From positions 62,001 through 126,000 of the forward strand of contig JAJRWB010000080.1 in the NCBI GenBank assembly GCA_024276995.1: DNA of 64,000 bases, in the 5' to 3' direction. Both the position numbers and the translations under genes were made by a program. The notes beneath the pieces are model-generated. The model saw only the letters and a program-made list of their open reading frames with translations. It did not search any database and had not been told where the DNA came from. Below are positions 7,022 to 15,348 of the stretch, piece after piece (the stretch's first letter is position 1; each line of letters starts with the position of its first letter). Source of the stretch: Candidatus Eiseniibacteriota bacterium. GTDB taxonomy: Bacteria > Orphanbacterota > Orphanbacteria > Orphanbacterales > Orphanbacteraceae.

Positions 7022-9811
7022 TCACGGTCCCTCCCGCAGATCTCCCACCCGTCCGGGCGGTTCGACGTCGAATGTGAACTGGTAATCGCCGGAGGTCGCC
7101 GGGTCGGACCCGGGAGCCTCCGAGATCACGCGGAAATGATACAATTGATCGTTCACCACTTCCGGGTCGGTCAGTGTGATCGAATGGTTCGTCACCAGCG
7201 CGGGGTCGATGTAGCTCGTCGCCCCGTACGACGACGTGGTGCCGTACTCCACCCTCGAGTCGGCCGGCACGTCGGTGCTCCATGTGATGGAAACGGCGAA
7301 CACCTGGTAACCCGAGAAAACGGCGGTCACGTTGCTGATCGTGATCGGCGACGGAGGGGGACCGACCGCGGTGCCGTCGTCATAGAAGGCGAGAACGCCG
7401 CTCGACGACGAAAGTGGCGCCGGCGTGACCAACTCGGTCGCCCCGCCCGGCGCGCCGAGCCCGTCCTTGCGGATCGAAAGGGTCGTCCCCTGCCTGTACA
7501 CGTGGTACGTGGCGGAAGGGACGAGGTTGCAGATCATGTGAAGCGCCGCCGTGTCGTAGCCGGCGATTTGGTACGTCACCGAATCGATGCCGGTGGTCGC
7601 CGTCCTTCCGAAGAGAATCACCCTGTCGTTCACGATCTCCGCCCCCGCCATGTCGGCGGTTTCGATCAAGTTCGTCTCGGGGATATTGTCCACGCTTCCG
7701 TCGACCGGGTAGAGCACGTTCAGGAAGTTATCGTGGAGCGCCGGAGACGAAGCCTCCACCTCGATGCGACCCCATCCCGGCGTCGCACGGCTCGTGAGGA
7801 AGTCCTCGTTGTACTCGTTCCCCGACTTCCAGTCGCCCCAGTAGTAATTCTGTCCCTTCGTGGGATCGTACCGTCCGTTCATGTCGAAGCCGCCCACCCA
7901 GTAGGCGTATCCGCTGCTCGACCGGTTGTCCCCTCCGATCTTGCGGATGACCCTGCTTTTCGGAAGGAGAACCTTGAGGAAGATCCTGCCGCCCTGGTAA
8001 AGCGGGTTCGTGTCGGTGATCTTCACCAAGCTCGCGCCGGAGTAGTCCCAGATGCCCGCGGTGGCGTTTCCCATCCTCTGGACGCCGGCGCCTCCGAAGA
8101 TTTGCGGATCGGCGGCGACATGGAGATTCCATGTTTTCGCGAACGAGGCGTTCGTCGAGGTGACCCGATCGAAGACGACGAAGTAGTCGGGTCGGAGATA
8201 GACGAACTCCCGCGTGATGGCGCTCACCTTGTTCGCATGGAACGGCAGGCTCCGCGTCTGGGCGAACGATTCGTAGTCGTACGCGTTCATCAGGTTCGCT
8301 CGGGCGTAGGTGAACAGGTCGTTCGTCTCCCATGCGAGCATCCGTCCCGGATTGTAGGTCGAATCGCCGATCACCTCGTTGTAACCGGGCCCGCTCGGCG
8401 GCACGACCTGGCCGCCGTCGTTGGAGATCGTTCCGGCACTCGTCCCGTCCGCCCCCCAGTAGAAGTCCTCACCCGGATCGTAGATGGAAACGCAGTTGTG
8501 GGCGATCGATCGGTGATAATAATGTTTCGCGTGGCTCCCGCCCGACGTGGCCCGGTACTGCCCGTAGTAACCGCTGTCGATAATCAGGTCCCCCTTGCGG
8601 TTGATGGTGAACGAGCCGGCGTCGACATGCTGGTGGCCGTAGAAGTAGCGGCCCGCTTCGAAGCACGCCCACGTGGCGTTCGCCCCGTCGGAGAAGCCGC
8701 TGGTCATGTAGATGTGGTCCATTCCGCCGGCGCCGAGGCGCACAGCCTTCGGCGCGCTGTTCATATCCTGCGCGGCGACGGAAGGATCGTAGAAGAGGAC
8801 GAAGCTCCAGATGGCGGAATTCCTGTAGTCGCTGATGCTCCGTCCCACGATCCTATTCCACTGGGCATCGGTGTGGTTCTGGTTGAACGGATCGCGGGCG
8901 CGTTTCGCCATGAGCGCCACGTTCTTGTAGCTGTCGCCCCAGATGGCGAGGTTGTAGTCCTGATTTCCCTCCATGATCCCCCGGTGGGGAGGCAACGAAT
9001 ACTTGAGCCACTCAGCGTATTCACGGCCCCACTTACCGGCGAGGCTCCAGCCGTCTATGCCGGTGGCCACGGTGAACGCCTCGAGCGCCCAGATCCTTTC
9101 GTCCACGTTCTGCGTGGAGTAGACCGCGCCGTTCGGACCCGGTCCGCCGGTCAGGTCGAGCGCCTTCGCGTAGATCGATTCGATGTAGTTGCAGATCTCC
9201 TGGTACTCCGTCGAGTGCGAGCCGCCGTCGGCGTTCGATCCGGCGAAGAGGAGGGAGCGGAACATGCTCGTGCACACCTTGAACGATGTGCCGCCGCGCC
9301 ACGTCTGCTCATCGTAGATATTCACGTCGGGCGCGCCGTACTTAGCCGCGGCGGTGGAGATCTCCGACGGCGTGAGATTCTCCCAGATCCAGTCGCAAGC
9401 CATGGAGAGTTCCGCCCCGCTGCCGTCGGCCGGCCAGTTGCCCGACCCTAGAAGTGCGTCCCTCACGTACGTCCAGTATGGCGTCGTGCTGAAGCTGCCC
9501 CCTTGGTATCCCTCGTCGTTCCATTGTTTGTGAATCTTGTAAAGAAGGGCGTAGTCGGGCAGATACTTCGCCGAGGAGCTGTTGTTCGAAATACCCCAGT
9601 CGGCGAACTCCTTCAGTTTCAGGTAGTATTCCCTGTGGCTGCCGCCTTCCTTGCAGCGCGCGGCGATGGTGGGTAGATCGGCTTGGGTGAAAAAGATCCG
9701 CGGATGGGTCGAAGGGATCGAGTAGGCCGCGGCGGCGAGCGCGGCGGTGCCCAGCGAAACGAGCAGCGCCGCGAGGATCGGTCGGATAAGAGAGGTCGTA
9801 TCGGATTTCAT
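7022..9811 (-). CDS. Secreted heparinase II/III-like polysaccharide lyase with a fibronectin-like domain
   Basis: A 929-residue exported protein. Residues 1-30 are a signal peptide. STHPRIFFTQADLPTIAARC opens an alpha-toroid domain to about 340. A heparinase II/III-type beta region follows (about 370-650, including YFYGHQHVDAGSFTINRKGDLIIDSGYYG with the conserved His pair and Tyr). A beta-sandwich comes next, then about 820-915 a fibronectin/phosphatase-N-type domain (SITWSTDVPADSRVEYGTT). The family eliminates uronic-acid polysaccharides outside the cell. GGAGAAG precedes the ATG. The protein stops abruptly at PPGRVGDLREGP, which looks like the opening of another beta domain. The exact glycan is unknown. 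Confidence 0.82.
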   Translation of the reverse strand: MKSDTTSLIRPILAALLVSLGTAALAAAAYSIPSTHPRIFFTQADLPTIAARCKEGGSHREYYLKLKEFADWGISNNSSSAKYLPDYALLYKIHKQWNDEGYQGGSFSTTPYWTYVRDALLGSGNWPADGSGAELSMACDWIWENLTPSEISTAAAKYGAPDVNIYDEQTWRGGTSFKVCTSMFRSLLFAGSNADGGSHSTEYQEICNYIESIYAKALDLTGGPGPNGAVYSTQNVDERIWALEAFTVATGIDGWSLAGKWGREYAEWLKYSLPPHRGIMEGNQDYNLAIWGDSYKNVALMAKRARDPFNQNHTDAQWNRIVGRSISDYRNSAIWSFVLFYDPSVAAQDMNSAPKAVRLGAGGMDHIYMTSGFSDGANATWACFEAGRYFYGHQHVDAGSFTINRKGDLIIDSGYYGQYRATSGGSHAKHYYHRSIAHNCVSIYDPGEDFYWGADGTSAGTISNDGGQVVPPSGPGYNEVIGDSTYNPGRMLAWETNDLFTYARANLMNAYDYESFAQTRSLPFHANKVSAITREFVYLRPDYFVVFDRVTSTNASFAKTWNLHVAADPQIFGGAGVQRMGNATAGIWDYSGASLVKITDTNPLYQGGRIFLKVLLPKSRVIRKIGGDNRSSSGYAYWVGGFDMNGRYDPTKGQNYYWGDWKSGNEYNEDFLTSRATPGWGRIEVEASSPALHDNFLNVLYPVDGSVDNIPETNLIETADMAGAEIVNDRVILFGRTATTGIDSVTYQIAGYDTAALHMICNLVPSATYHVYRQGTTLSIRKDGLGAPGGATELVTPAPLSSSSGVLAFYDDGTAVGPPPSPITISNVTAVFSGYQVFAVSITWSTDVPADSRVEYGTTSSYGATSYIDPALVTNHSITLTDPEVVNDQLYHFRVISEAPGSDPATSGDYQFTFDVEPPGRVGDLREGP

Positions 9812-10141
9812 CGCATTCTTCTCCGGGGAGTGGCCACCTCAACAGCTTTTCGGCTCTTCCGGGTAACGGCTTGACGCATACCGTTTCCATGCAATTCCCG
9901 GTCCGGCGCCGCCGGGAGCCGTGAGAATTCTGGAGCGGACAAGAAAGTGTTTTGCACCCCTTTCCCCTTCTTCATGGGCGGTGTGCAGCAACTGACCACC
10001 GCCCCGCGGGGAGTGCGCGGATTCCGGACACCTTTCGCGGGGGGATCGGAACGACCTCTGCCCATTCCCGTCTCCCGACGGTGGACGAAGATCCCACCCG
10101 GTATGATACAATATATGCTTCCGAAGAGGAGGAGGATCGTT
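9812..10141. other. Divergent intergenic region
   Basis: About 330 bases separate the divergent lyase and FmdB genes. No convincing reading frame exists on either strand. Toward the plus gene there is TATGATACAAT (10102-10112), which could supply a -10, but no matching -35 is evident. A short GC-rich inverted repeat (TCCCGG / CCGGGA, around 9896-9917) with an inner CGGCGCCG palindrome lies nearer the lyase. I see nothing else supportable. Confidence 0.4.
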
Positions 10142-10348
10142 ATGGCCATCTTCGAATACCGGTGTCCTCATTGCGGGAAGAAGTTCGAGGATTTTTCGTC
10201 CATCGACAGGCGTGACGAACCGCGGGAGTGCCCCGCATGTTCCAGAACAGGCGCGAAGCGTGTTCTCTCCATGTTCTCCGCCCCCGCGGGGGGATCCTCC
10301 GCCGTCGCGACCGGGAACCGCGGCTGTCCCACGGGGCGGCCCACGTGA
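10142..10348 (+). CDS. FmdB-type zinc-ribbon small protein
   Basis: A 68-residue protein starting MAIFEYRCPHCGKKFEDF, with CPHC and CPAC pairs forming one zinc ribbon over residues 7-40. This is the putative regulatory FmdB/CxxC_CXXC_SSSS family. The second half is a Ser/Gly/Ala-rich tail, also usual for the family. Function is not established; homologues are small cytoplasmic zinc proteins. The ATG has a strong GGAGGAGGA site. The frame is open further upstream, but that part shows no conserved sequence. Confidence 0.85.
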   Translation: MAIFEYRCPHCGKKFEDFSSIDRRDEPRECPACSRTGAKRVLSMFSAPAGGSSAVATGNRGCPTGRPT

Positions 10349-10451
10349 GGGATCTGACCGCGCGCTTCCGTGCGAAGCGCATCCGTTCGAAAGACGCATC
10401 TGGCCCGTCCCCCGGGCGGCGCATGTTCCGGTGGATGCAGGATCGGTGACG

Positions 10452-12281
10452 ATGGGGCGCAAGACGATACCGGTCGCGGCGTTCGTCCTGGCGGGCGCCG
10501 TCTACGCCTGGATGCTCCCCGTCCGTTGGGTGACCCCCGACGAGGGCGCCCACATGATGAGCGCCTGGAGGATCCTTTCGGGCGAGGTGCCTCTTGCCGA
10601 CTATGGCGCTCGCCAACCTCTCTATTGTTATATCCACGCTTTCTCGCAGCTCTTTTTCGGCAACACTCTCTTCGCCGGAAGGATCGTATCGCTCCTCGCC
10701 ACCCTCGCGGCCGGCTGGCTCATTCTCCTCATCGGGAGGGCGATCCGCACGCCGGCGGAAGGGGTGGTCGCCTCGGTCTTCTTCCTCTTCTCGCCGCTCA
10801 CCATCGAGTACGCCGCCGTCGTACAGACCCAACCGGTGGTGATTCTCTTCTCCTGCGCCGCGGTGTTGATCCTCCTCACCCGGCGGGGATGGCGCCTCGC
10901 ACCGGCCGGCGCTTTTCTCGGGTGTGCGTACTACGTCCGCGAATCGTCGATGGCCCTTCTCCTCGCCGCGATCGTTTGGATCGTTCTTTTTCGCGGCGGT
11001 CGGTCGGCGATCCGGCGCGAGGTGGTCCCTCTTCTCGCCGGTTTCGCGGCGGTCGTCTTCCTGGTCGTCCTCTTCTACCTCCGCTTCCTCGACGCGGGAC
11101 AGATCTGGATGTCGCGAATCAACCCTCTCCGCCTCGGCGTCGACGCGATTCTGGCACTCACCGGGAATGCCGAAGGTGCCTTTGCGCCGGCGGCGGGAGG
11201 TGGTGTGGAAAAGACCCTCGGACGCCCGCCGAGTGTCGGCTACCTGCTCGTAGGCATGCGGTTCATCTCTTTCACCATCATCGCCGCCGCCGGGACGGTG
11301 GCCGCGAAGATCGCGACAATGCGGGAGCGCCGGATCGACGCAGGCTTCTGGTTCCCGGTCTGCTGGATCGGCGCGCTCATTCTTCTCTACGGTTACTGGT
11401 TCGCGAAGCGAGGCTTCTTTCCCGGTTACATGCGTGAGTTCGAACCGCCGCTTGCACTTCTCGCCGCCATCGGCCTCACGGAGGCCGTCCACGTCGTGCG
11501 TGCGCGACGGCGCGACCTGCCCTTCCTCGTGCTTCTCGTGCTCGCACCGGTGGCGATCCATCAAGGGCTTTTCCCCGTGTGGGTGGAGGAGTTCACCCTC
11601 GCGCTGTGCGCCGGTTTCGGCGCGCTGATCGTCCTTTCGGCGGGGCGCGTTCCACTGAAACGGGGCGTCCTCCCTCTCGTGGGGGGAGGGCTTTTCGTGA
11701 TCGTCGTTTTCTTCCTTCGACGAAGCGGCGCCCCTCTCGCGGGTGCACCCGACGGGCTGCTCGCCGTCGTGGCGCTCGTCGCTCTTCTCGCCGCCGCCGC
11801 ACTGCTGAAAGCGTCCGGCGTCACGGAGCGGCCGGCGCGACTTCTCCTCGGCGCCACGTGTTTCGCCGCGGCGCTTACCGCCACCGGCGTGGCGCGGCTC
11901 GGGGGACTCGATTTCCACGGGCCGTGGCCGGTTCCCCTCACCCGGCACGTGGCGAAGCTGATCGATGAGAAGAGTGCTCCCAACGACGAGATTCTTTCGG
12001 GCGGGGTGATCTGGTCGTATCTCGCCGATCGGCGCCCGTTCATGGGAATCAATCACCCTCTCAGCTTCTTCGATCTCGAAGTGGACGACCCGGAAACGGA
12101 CCAGTTCTATGCCGCATACCTCCAGAGGCCCCCCGCCATGGTGGTGCTCGACGGCTGCACCGAGGCCGCGTGGTTCAAGAGCACGAAGCTGAAAGGGGCG
12201 GTCGAGCGGGATTACGATCTTCTCTTCGAAGGTGTCGGGAAGGACACGGTGAAAGTGCTGATCCGCCGGTCGAGCGATTAG
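10452..12281 (+). CDS. GT-C superfamily (GT39-like) integral membrane glycosyltransferase
   Basis: A 609-residue membrane protein with around twelve hydrophobic helices. The first periplasmic loop carries VTPDEGAHMMSAWRILSGEVPLADYG, where DE is the usual GT-C catalytic acidic pair. A soluble C-terminal domain of about 120 residues follows the helices (from HVAKLIDEKSAPNDEILSGGVIWSYLADRRPF), as in many lipid-phosphosugar transferases. It should transfer a sugar from a polyprenyl phosphate on the outer face of the inner membrane. ATG at 10452 has AGGA nine bases upstream; GTG at 10446 is an alternative. Acceptor unknown. Confidence 0.82.
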   Translation: MGRKTIPVAAFVLAGAVYAWMLPVRWVTPDEGAHMMSAWRILSGEVPLADYGARQPLYCYIHAFSQLFFGNTLFAGRIVSLLATLAAGWLILLIGRAIRTPAEGVVASVFFLFSPLTIEYAAVVQTQPVVILFSCAAVLILLTRRGWRLAPAGAFLGCAYYVRESSMALLLAAIVWIVLFRGGRSAIRREVVPLLAGFAAVVFLVVLFYLRFLDAGQIWMSRINPLRLGVDAILALTGNAEGAFAPAAGGGVEKTLGRPPSVGYLLVGMRFISFTIIAAAGTVAAKIATMRERRIDAGFWFPVCWIGALILLYGYWFAKRGFFPGYMREFEPPLALLAAIGLTEAVHVVRARRRDLPFLVLLVLAPVAIHQGLFPVWVEEFTLALCAGFGALIVLSAGRVPLKRGVLPLVGGGLFVIVVFFLRRSGAPLAGAPDGLLAVVALVALLAAAALLKASGVTERPARLLLGATCFAAALTATGVARLGGLDFHGPWPVPLTRHVAKLIDEKSAPNDEILSGGVIWSYLADRRPFMGINHPLSFFDLEVDDPETDQFYAAYLQRPPAMVVLDGCTEAAWFKSTKLKGAVERDYDLLFEGVGKDTVKVLIRRSSD

Positions 12282-12382
12282 CCGACCCCGCGAAACTGGT
12301 TTCTCCCGCCCGCCCCGCCCGATCGAATGCGGCCGGGTGGGGCCGGCGCGCCCCCTCCTTATGAAAAACAGACGACCGGGAC

Positions 12383-12411
12383 TTGACAGGTCGGAACTTT
12401 GGTATTATTGT
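12383..12411 (+). promoter_or_regulatory. Sigma-70-type promoter of the GntR gene
   Basis: TTGACA (12383-12388) is followed after exactly 17 bases by TATTGT (12406-12411). The -10 overlaps the operator repeats, and the predicted RNA start is about 35 bases before the GntR reading frame. Confidence 0.75.
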
Positions 12412-12431
12412 ACTAGTACAGACAGTACAAT
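12407..12431. promoter_or_regulatory. GntR/YtrA-type operator
   Basis: Two nested symmetries are visible. ATTGTACT (12407-12414) and AGTACAAT (12424-12431) form a perfect inverted repeat with a nine-base centre, and TGTACTAGTACA (12409-12420) is itself a perfect palindrome. The position over the -10 and start site suggests repression by the adjacent GntR protein. GTAC-rich palindromes are typical of YtrA-subfamily autoregulated operons. Confidence 0.7.
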
Positions 12432-12453
12432 AGTGCTTCCAGGGAGGTAGGCG

Positions 12454-12858
12454 ATCTACATCGAAATCGACACCCGAAGCCGCGTTCCGATCTACGCGCA
12501 AATCATGGACCGGATCCGGGCCCTGGCCCGGGGGGGGAAACTGCCGCCCGATACGGCACTTCCGTCCGTGCGCCAACTCGCGGCCGACCTCGAGGTCAAC
12601 CCAAACACCGTGGCGAGGGCGTATAGCCTCCTCGAACGGGAGGGACTCGTCCGAACGGCAAGGCGGCGCGGAACCGTGATCGCGCCATCGGCCGGAAGCG
12701 TCGCCGACAGGACGGTGGCCGGGAGGCTGAACGACGCGATCGATCGGCTTTTCGAAGAAGCGGCCGTCCTCGGGGTCGATCTCGATGAACTCGCGCACGC
12801 CCTGCAACGCCGGCGCCGAGATCGAAGAAATCGGCGTTCCGAAAGGAGTTCGACATGA
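12454..12858 (+). CDS. GntR-family transcriptional regulator, YtrA subfamily
   Basis: A regulator of about 134 residues. The wHTH spans residues 8-75 (VPIYAQIMDRIRALARGGKLPP, then ALPSVRQLAADLEVNPNTVARAYSLLEREG), followed by a short helical dimerization tail, the YtrA layout. The coding frame clearly extends upstream of the first ATG (12505) through IEIDTRSRVPIYAQI, which is needed for helix 1. An in-frame TAG at 12448-12450 closes it, leaving only ATC at 12454, six bases after GGGAGG, as a positioned start. So either a rare ATC start is used or ATG has been misread. The stop overlaps the next gene by four bases. Probably a repressor of its own operon. Confidence 0.82.
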   Translation: MYIEIDTRSRVPIYAQIMDRIRALARGGKLPPDTALPSVRQLAADLEVNPNTVARAYSLLEREGLVRTARRRGTVIAPSAGSVADRTVAGRLNDAIDRLFEEAAVLGVDLDELAHALQRRRRDRRNRRSERSST

Positions 12859-13751
12859 ACATTCCCGTTCTCACACTGGTGGTTGTCGGCCAGGTGGTCG
12901 TCTTCCAGTTCGCCTCCGTCGCCTTCACCCGTAGCGTGTTCACCGTGCTGCTGGGGGATTCGCTCGATCCCCCCGCGCGCGAAACCGCCGCTTATCTTCG
13001 AAAGGCCGGTCGCCGCCGCTATCTGCTCGGCGGCGTGTTCCTCCTCCTCGTGCTGGCGACACGACTCGTCTTCCCGGCGACCTCGGTCACGGCGAAGCTC
13101 CTGCTCGCCGCCGTCTCTCTCGCTTCGAGCGGCGCCTTCGCGTACGCCTGGCGGGTCGACCGGCGCGCCGTGTGCTCGATGCGTGACGCCCTTCCGGAGG
13201 CCGGCGTGAGACGCGCGTCGCTCAAGCCGCGCGCGGTCTCCCACGGGTATCGCTCGTTATGGGAACTCCTGCCGGTCGCCATCGTTCTCGCGACGGCCGT
13301 GTTCACCATCGAGGTCGGGGGGCGGCTCGAACGCATCTCGACGGAAATGTGGACGCTGCAGATTCTGCAGGCGGTATTCGTATTCGGCGCCCTTGCGTAC
13401 ACCCGCCGCTACGGCATCGGCGTCCCGAACGTCTCCTCCCGTCTCGCCATGCTTCGCAACCGGCCGGAACTCGCCCTCGAGTTCGGAGAGAGGTTGGCCG
13501 CCTTGGAGATGTGCTATTTCATGGCGGCGAAGATCGGCGTGGCGCTGCTTCTCGGCCTGGGCGTTGCCGGCGCAGGGGCGGAGGCGCTCGGGCACGCCAC
13601 GGTGCCCGCGCTCGACGGCGCGACCTGGGTGATCGCCGGGCTGCTACTCGTCCTGTTCGCCGTTTTCATCGTGCACCTCCTGAAGCTGACGAAGGGCCTG
13701 TTGCGCCACGTTCCGCAGCATCCCCGAGAGACGGACACGGCGAATTCCTGA
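12855..13751 (+). CDS. Integral membrane protein co-transcribed with the GntR regulator
   Basis: A 298-residue protein with about seven hydrophobic helices, grouped as 2 + 2 + 1 + 2, and a charged C-terminus. Adjacent N-terminal segments (PVLTLVVVGQVVVFQFASVAF, and RRRYLLGGVFLLLVLATRLVF after a basic loop) recall the DUF1648/SdpI-like proteins that often accompany YtrA regulators, but I cannot assign it firmly. The ATG overlaps the GntR stop (ATGA) and has GAAAGGAG upstream, so both genes sit under the repressor-controlled promoter. It may be an envelope-stress or peptide-sensing protein; that is inference from context. Confidence 0.7.
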   Translation: MNIPVLTLVVVGQVVVFQFASVAFTRSVFTVLLGDSLDPPARETAAYLRKAGRRRYLLGGVFLLLVLATRLVFPATSVTAKLLLAAVSLASSGAFAYAWRVDRRAVCSMRDALPEAGVRRASLKPRAVSHGYRSLWELLPVAIVLATAVFTIEVGGRLERISTEMWTLQILQAVFVFGALAYTRRYGIGVPNVSSRLAMLRNRPELALEFGERLAALEMCYFMAAKIGVALLLGLGVAGAGAEALGHATVPALDGATWVIAGLLLVLFAVFIVHLLKLTKGLLRHVPQHPRETDTANS

Positions 13752-13849
13752 GCGGTGCGATCGCCGATCCGGAGACGGTTCGCCGCCATGCGCCGCCGAT
13801 TTGATCCGGCGGCGCGGTCTCCCACTCCACGATTCGCGCCGATTTTCTC

Positions 13850-13878
13850 TTGACCCGACACTCCAACGAGACTATAAT
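13850..13878 (+). promoter_or_regulatory. Strong sigma-70-type promoter of the sulfate-activation/AP operon
   Basis: TTGACC (13850-13855) and a perfect TATAAT (13873-13878) are separated by 17 bases. The predicted start near 13885 gives a leader of about 45 bases before the first RHH gene. It is the clearest promoter in the window and the only one seen before the genes running to 24.06 kb. Confidence 0.85.
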
Positions 13879-13929
13879 CTGAGCCTTGTTGTAGCCCAAT
13901 CAGGACTGTAATCGGAGTGTGGAAGCGCC

Positions 13930-14148
13930 ATGAAAGAGAGTCGAGTCACGATCAAGATCCCGAGGCCTCTCTACAACCGGATCGGAACGGTCATCGAGGG
14001 ATCGGGATTCAGCTCACCGACCGACTTCATTGTTTTCGTACTTCGCGACATTCTCGGAGGCGCCGCTCCTGATCCGGCACAGGAGACGTTCAGCGCCGAG
14101 GAATTGAACGGAATCCGGCAGAAGCTGAAAAACCTAGGCTATCTCTAG
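13930..14148 (+). CDS. Small ribbon-helix-helix protein with LGY tail
   Basis: A 72-residue protein. Residues 4-44 fit a ribbon-helix-helix (CopG/Arc-like) fold: a basic beta strand (RVTIKIPRPLYNRI) followed by two helices split at GFSSPTDF. After an acidic linker, the last 17 residues form a predicted helix ending IRQKLKNLGYL, which matches the ends of several other proteins in this window. RHH proteins normally dimerize on DNA or pair with toxins. No toxin is adjacent; ATP sulfurylase starts 39 bases downstream. It may be an autoregulator or an adaptor. First gene after the promoter; GGAAG precedes the ATG. Confidence 0.75.
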   Translation: MKESRVTIKIPRPLYNRIGTVIEGSGFSSPTDFIVFVLRDILGGAAPDPAQETFSAEELNGIRQKLKNLGYL

Positions 14149-14187
14149 CACTGACAATCACTTGCAACCAGAGAACGGAAGAGGAAG

Positions 14188-15342
14188 ATGATCAAGGCAC
14201 ATGGTGGCAGACTGGTAAACCGAATCCCCGAGGGGAAGGAACGTGAAACACTCGAGGCCCTCGCGCCTTCGCTCCCCACGATCCGCCTCAACGAGAGAGA
14301 GCTCTCCGACTTCGAAATGATCGCCGTCGGGGCGATGAGCCCCCTCGAAGGGTTCATGAACCGGGAGGATTATCTCTCGGTGCTCGACCTGAAACGGCTC
14401 GCCAAGGGGCTTCCTTGGACGATCCCGGTGGTGCTCTCCTGGAAAGAAGGGGGCGCGGAGATCGGCGAAGGGGAGAAAGTCGCCCTCCTCGGGCCGGACG
14501 ACGAGATCCTCGGCGTCATGGAGATCGAGGAGAAGTACTCCGTCGATAAGTCGCAGGAGGCGTCGAAAGTGCTCCTCACCACGGACGACGCCCACCCGGG
14601 GGTTCGCTATCTCGACACGATCACCGACAGCTACCTCGGCGGTCCGATCCACATGCTGAAGCGGCCGGGCCACCACCGGTTCGAGAATTTCCGCCTCGAT
14701 CCGCGGGAGACGCGGGTGCTCTTCAAGGCGAAGGGATGGGACACGGTGGTCGCCTTCCAGACGAGGAACCCGATTCATCGTGCGCACGAATACCTGCAGA
14801 AGTGCGCCCTCGAGACGGTGGACGGCCTCCTGGTGCATCCCCTCGTCGGAGAGACCCAGAAGGGCGACATTCCGGCGGAGATCCGGATGGACTGTTACAA
14901 GGTCCTTTTCGACAATTATTACCCCTCCACGCGGACGGCGCTTTCCATCTTCCCGGCGGCGATGCGCTACGCCGGGCCCCGCGAGGCGGTGTTTCACGCC
15001 CTCCTGCGGAAGAATTACGGCTGTTCCCACTTCATCGTCGGCCGGGACCACGCCGGGGTGGGGAACTACTACGGTACGTACGACGCCCATTACATCTTCC
15101 GCGAGTTCGACCGGTACGAGATCGACATCACACCGATGTTCTTCGATCACTCGTTCTTCTGCAAAAAGTGTGGCAATATGGCATCCCAGAAGACGTGCCC
15201 CCACGGATCGGAAGACCATGTCTTCCTGAGCGGGACGAAAGTGCGGGCGATGCTCGCCGAGGGAACGAAGCCGCCGGCGGAGTTCACCCGTCCCGAGGTG
15301 GCGGACCTGCTGATGAAGTTCTACCAAAGCGGGAAGGAGTAA
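14188..15342 (+). CDS. sat: Sulfate adenylyltransferase (ATP sulfurylase)
   Basis: A 384-residue, full-length homo-oligomeric ATP sulfurylase: ATP + sulfate to APS + pyrophosphate, cytoplasmic. The N-terminal PUA-like domain covers about 1-165. The catalytic domain has QTRNPIHRAHEY (nucleotide-binding HxxH, about residues 191-202) and GRDHAGVG. A Cys cluster near FCKKCGNMASQKTCPHG fits the zinc site of the prokaryotic dissimilatory/assimilatory Sat type. The SD is GGAAGAGGAAG. It sits between an RHH gene and an AP-superfamily gene, with APS kinase two genes on, so its APS is likely converted to PAPS. No APS or PAPS reductase is in the window, which favours sulfation over sulfide production. 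Confidence 0.95.
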   Translation: MIKAHGGRLVNRIPEGKERETLEALAPSLPTIRLNERELSDFEMIAVGAMSPLEGFMNREDYLSVLDLKRLAKGLPWTIPVVLSWKEGGAEIGEGEKVALLGPDDEILGVMEIEEKYSVDKSQEASKVLLTTDDAHPGVRYLDTITDSYLGGPIHMLKRPGHHRFENFRLDPRETRVLFKAKGWDTVVAFQTRNPIHRAHEYLQKCALETVDGLLVHPLVGETQKGDIPAEIRMDCYKVLFDNYYPSTRTALSIFPAAMRYAGPREAVFHALLRKNYGCSHFIVGRDHAGVGNYYGTYDAHYIFREFDRYEIDITPMFFDHSFFCKKCGNMASQKTCPHGSEDHVFLSGTKVRAMLAEGTKPPAEFTRPEVADLLMKFYQSGKE

Positions 15343-15348
15343 ACCCGG

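Noticed and set aside
7136-9451. A 771-codon open frame on the plus strand opposite the heparinase-like gene
   Set aside because: Its sequence is Arg/Val/His-rich without domains, and it lies fully antisense to a gene with a signal peptide and recognised fold.
12300-12360. GC-rich inverted repeat (GCCGG/CCGGC) after the GT39-like gene as an intrinsic terminator
   Set aside because: The stem is short and no T-run follows; the local GC content makes such repeats likely by chance.
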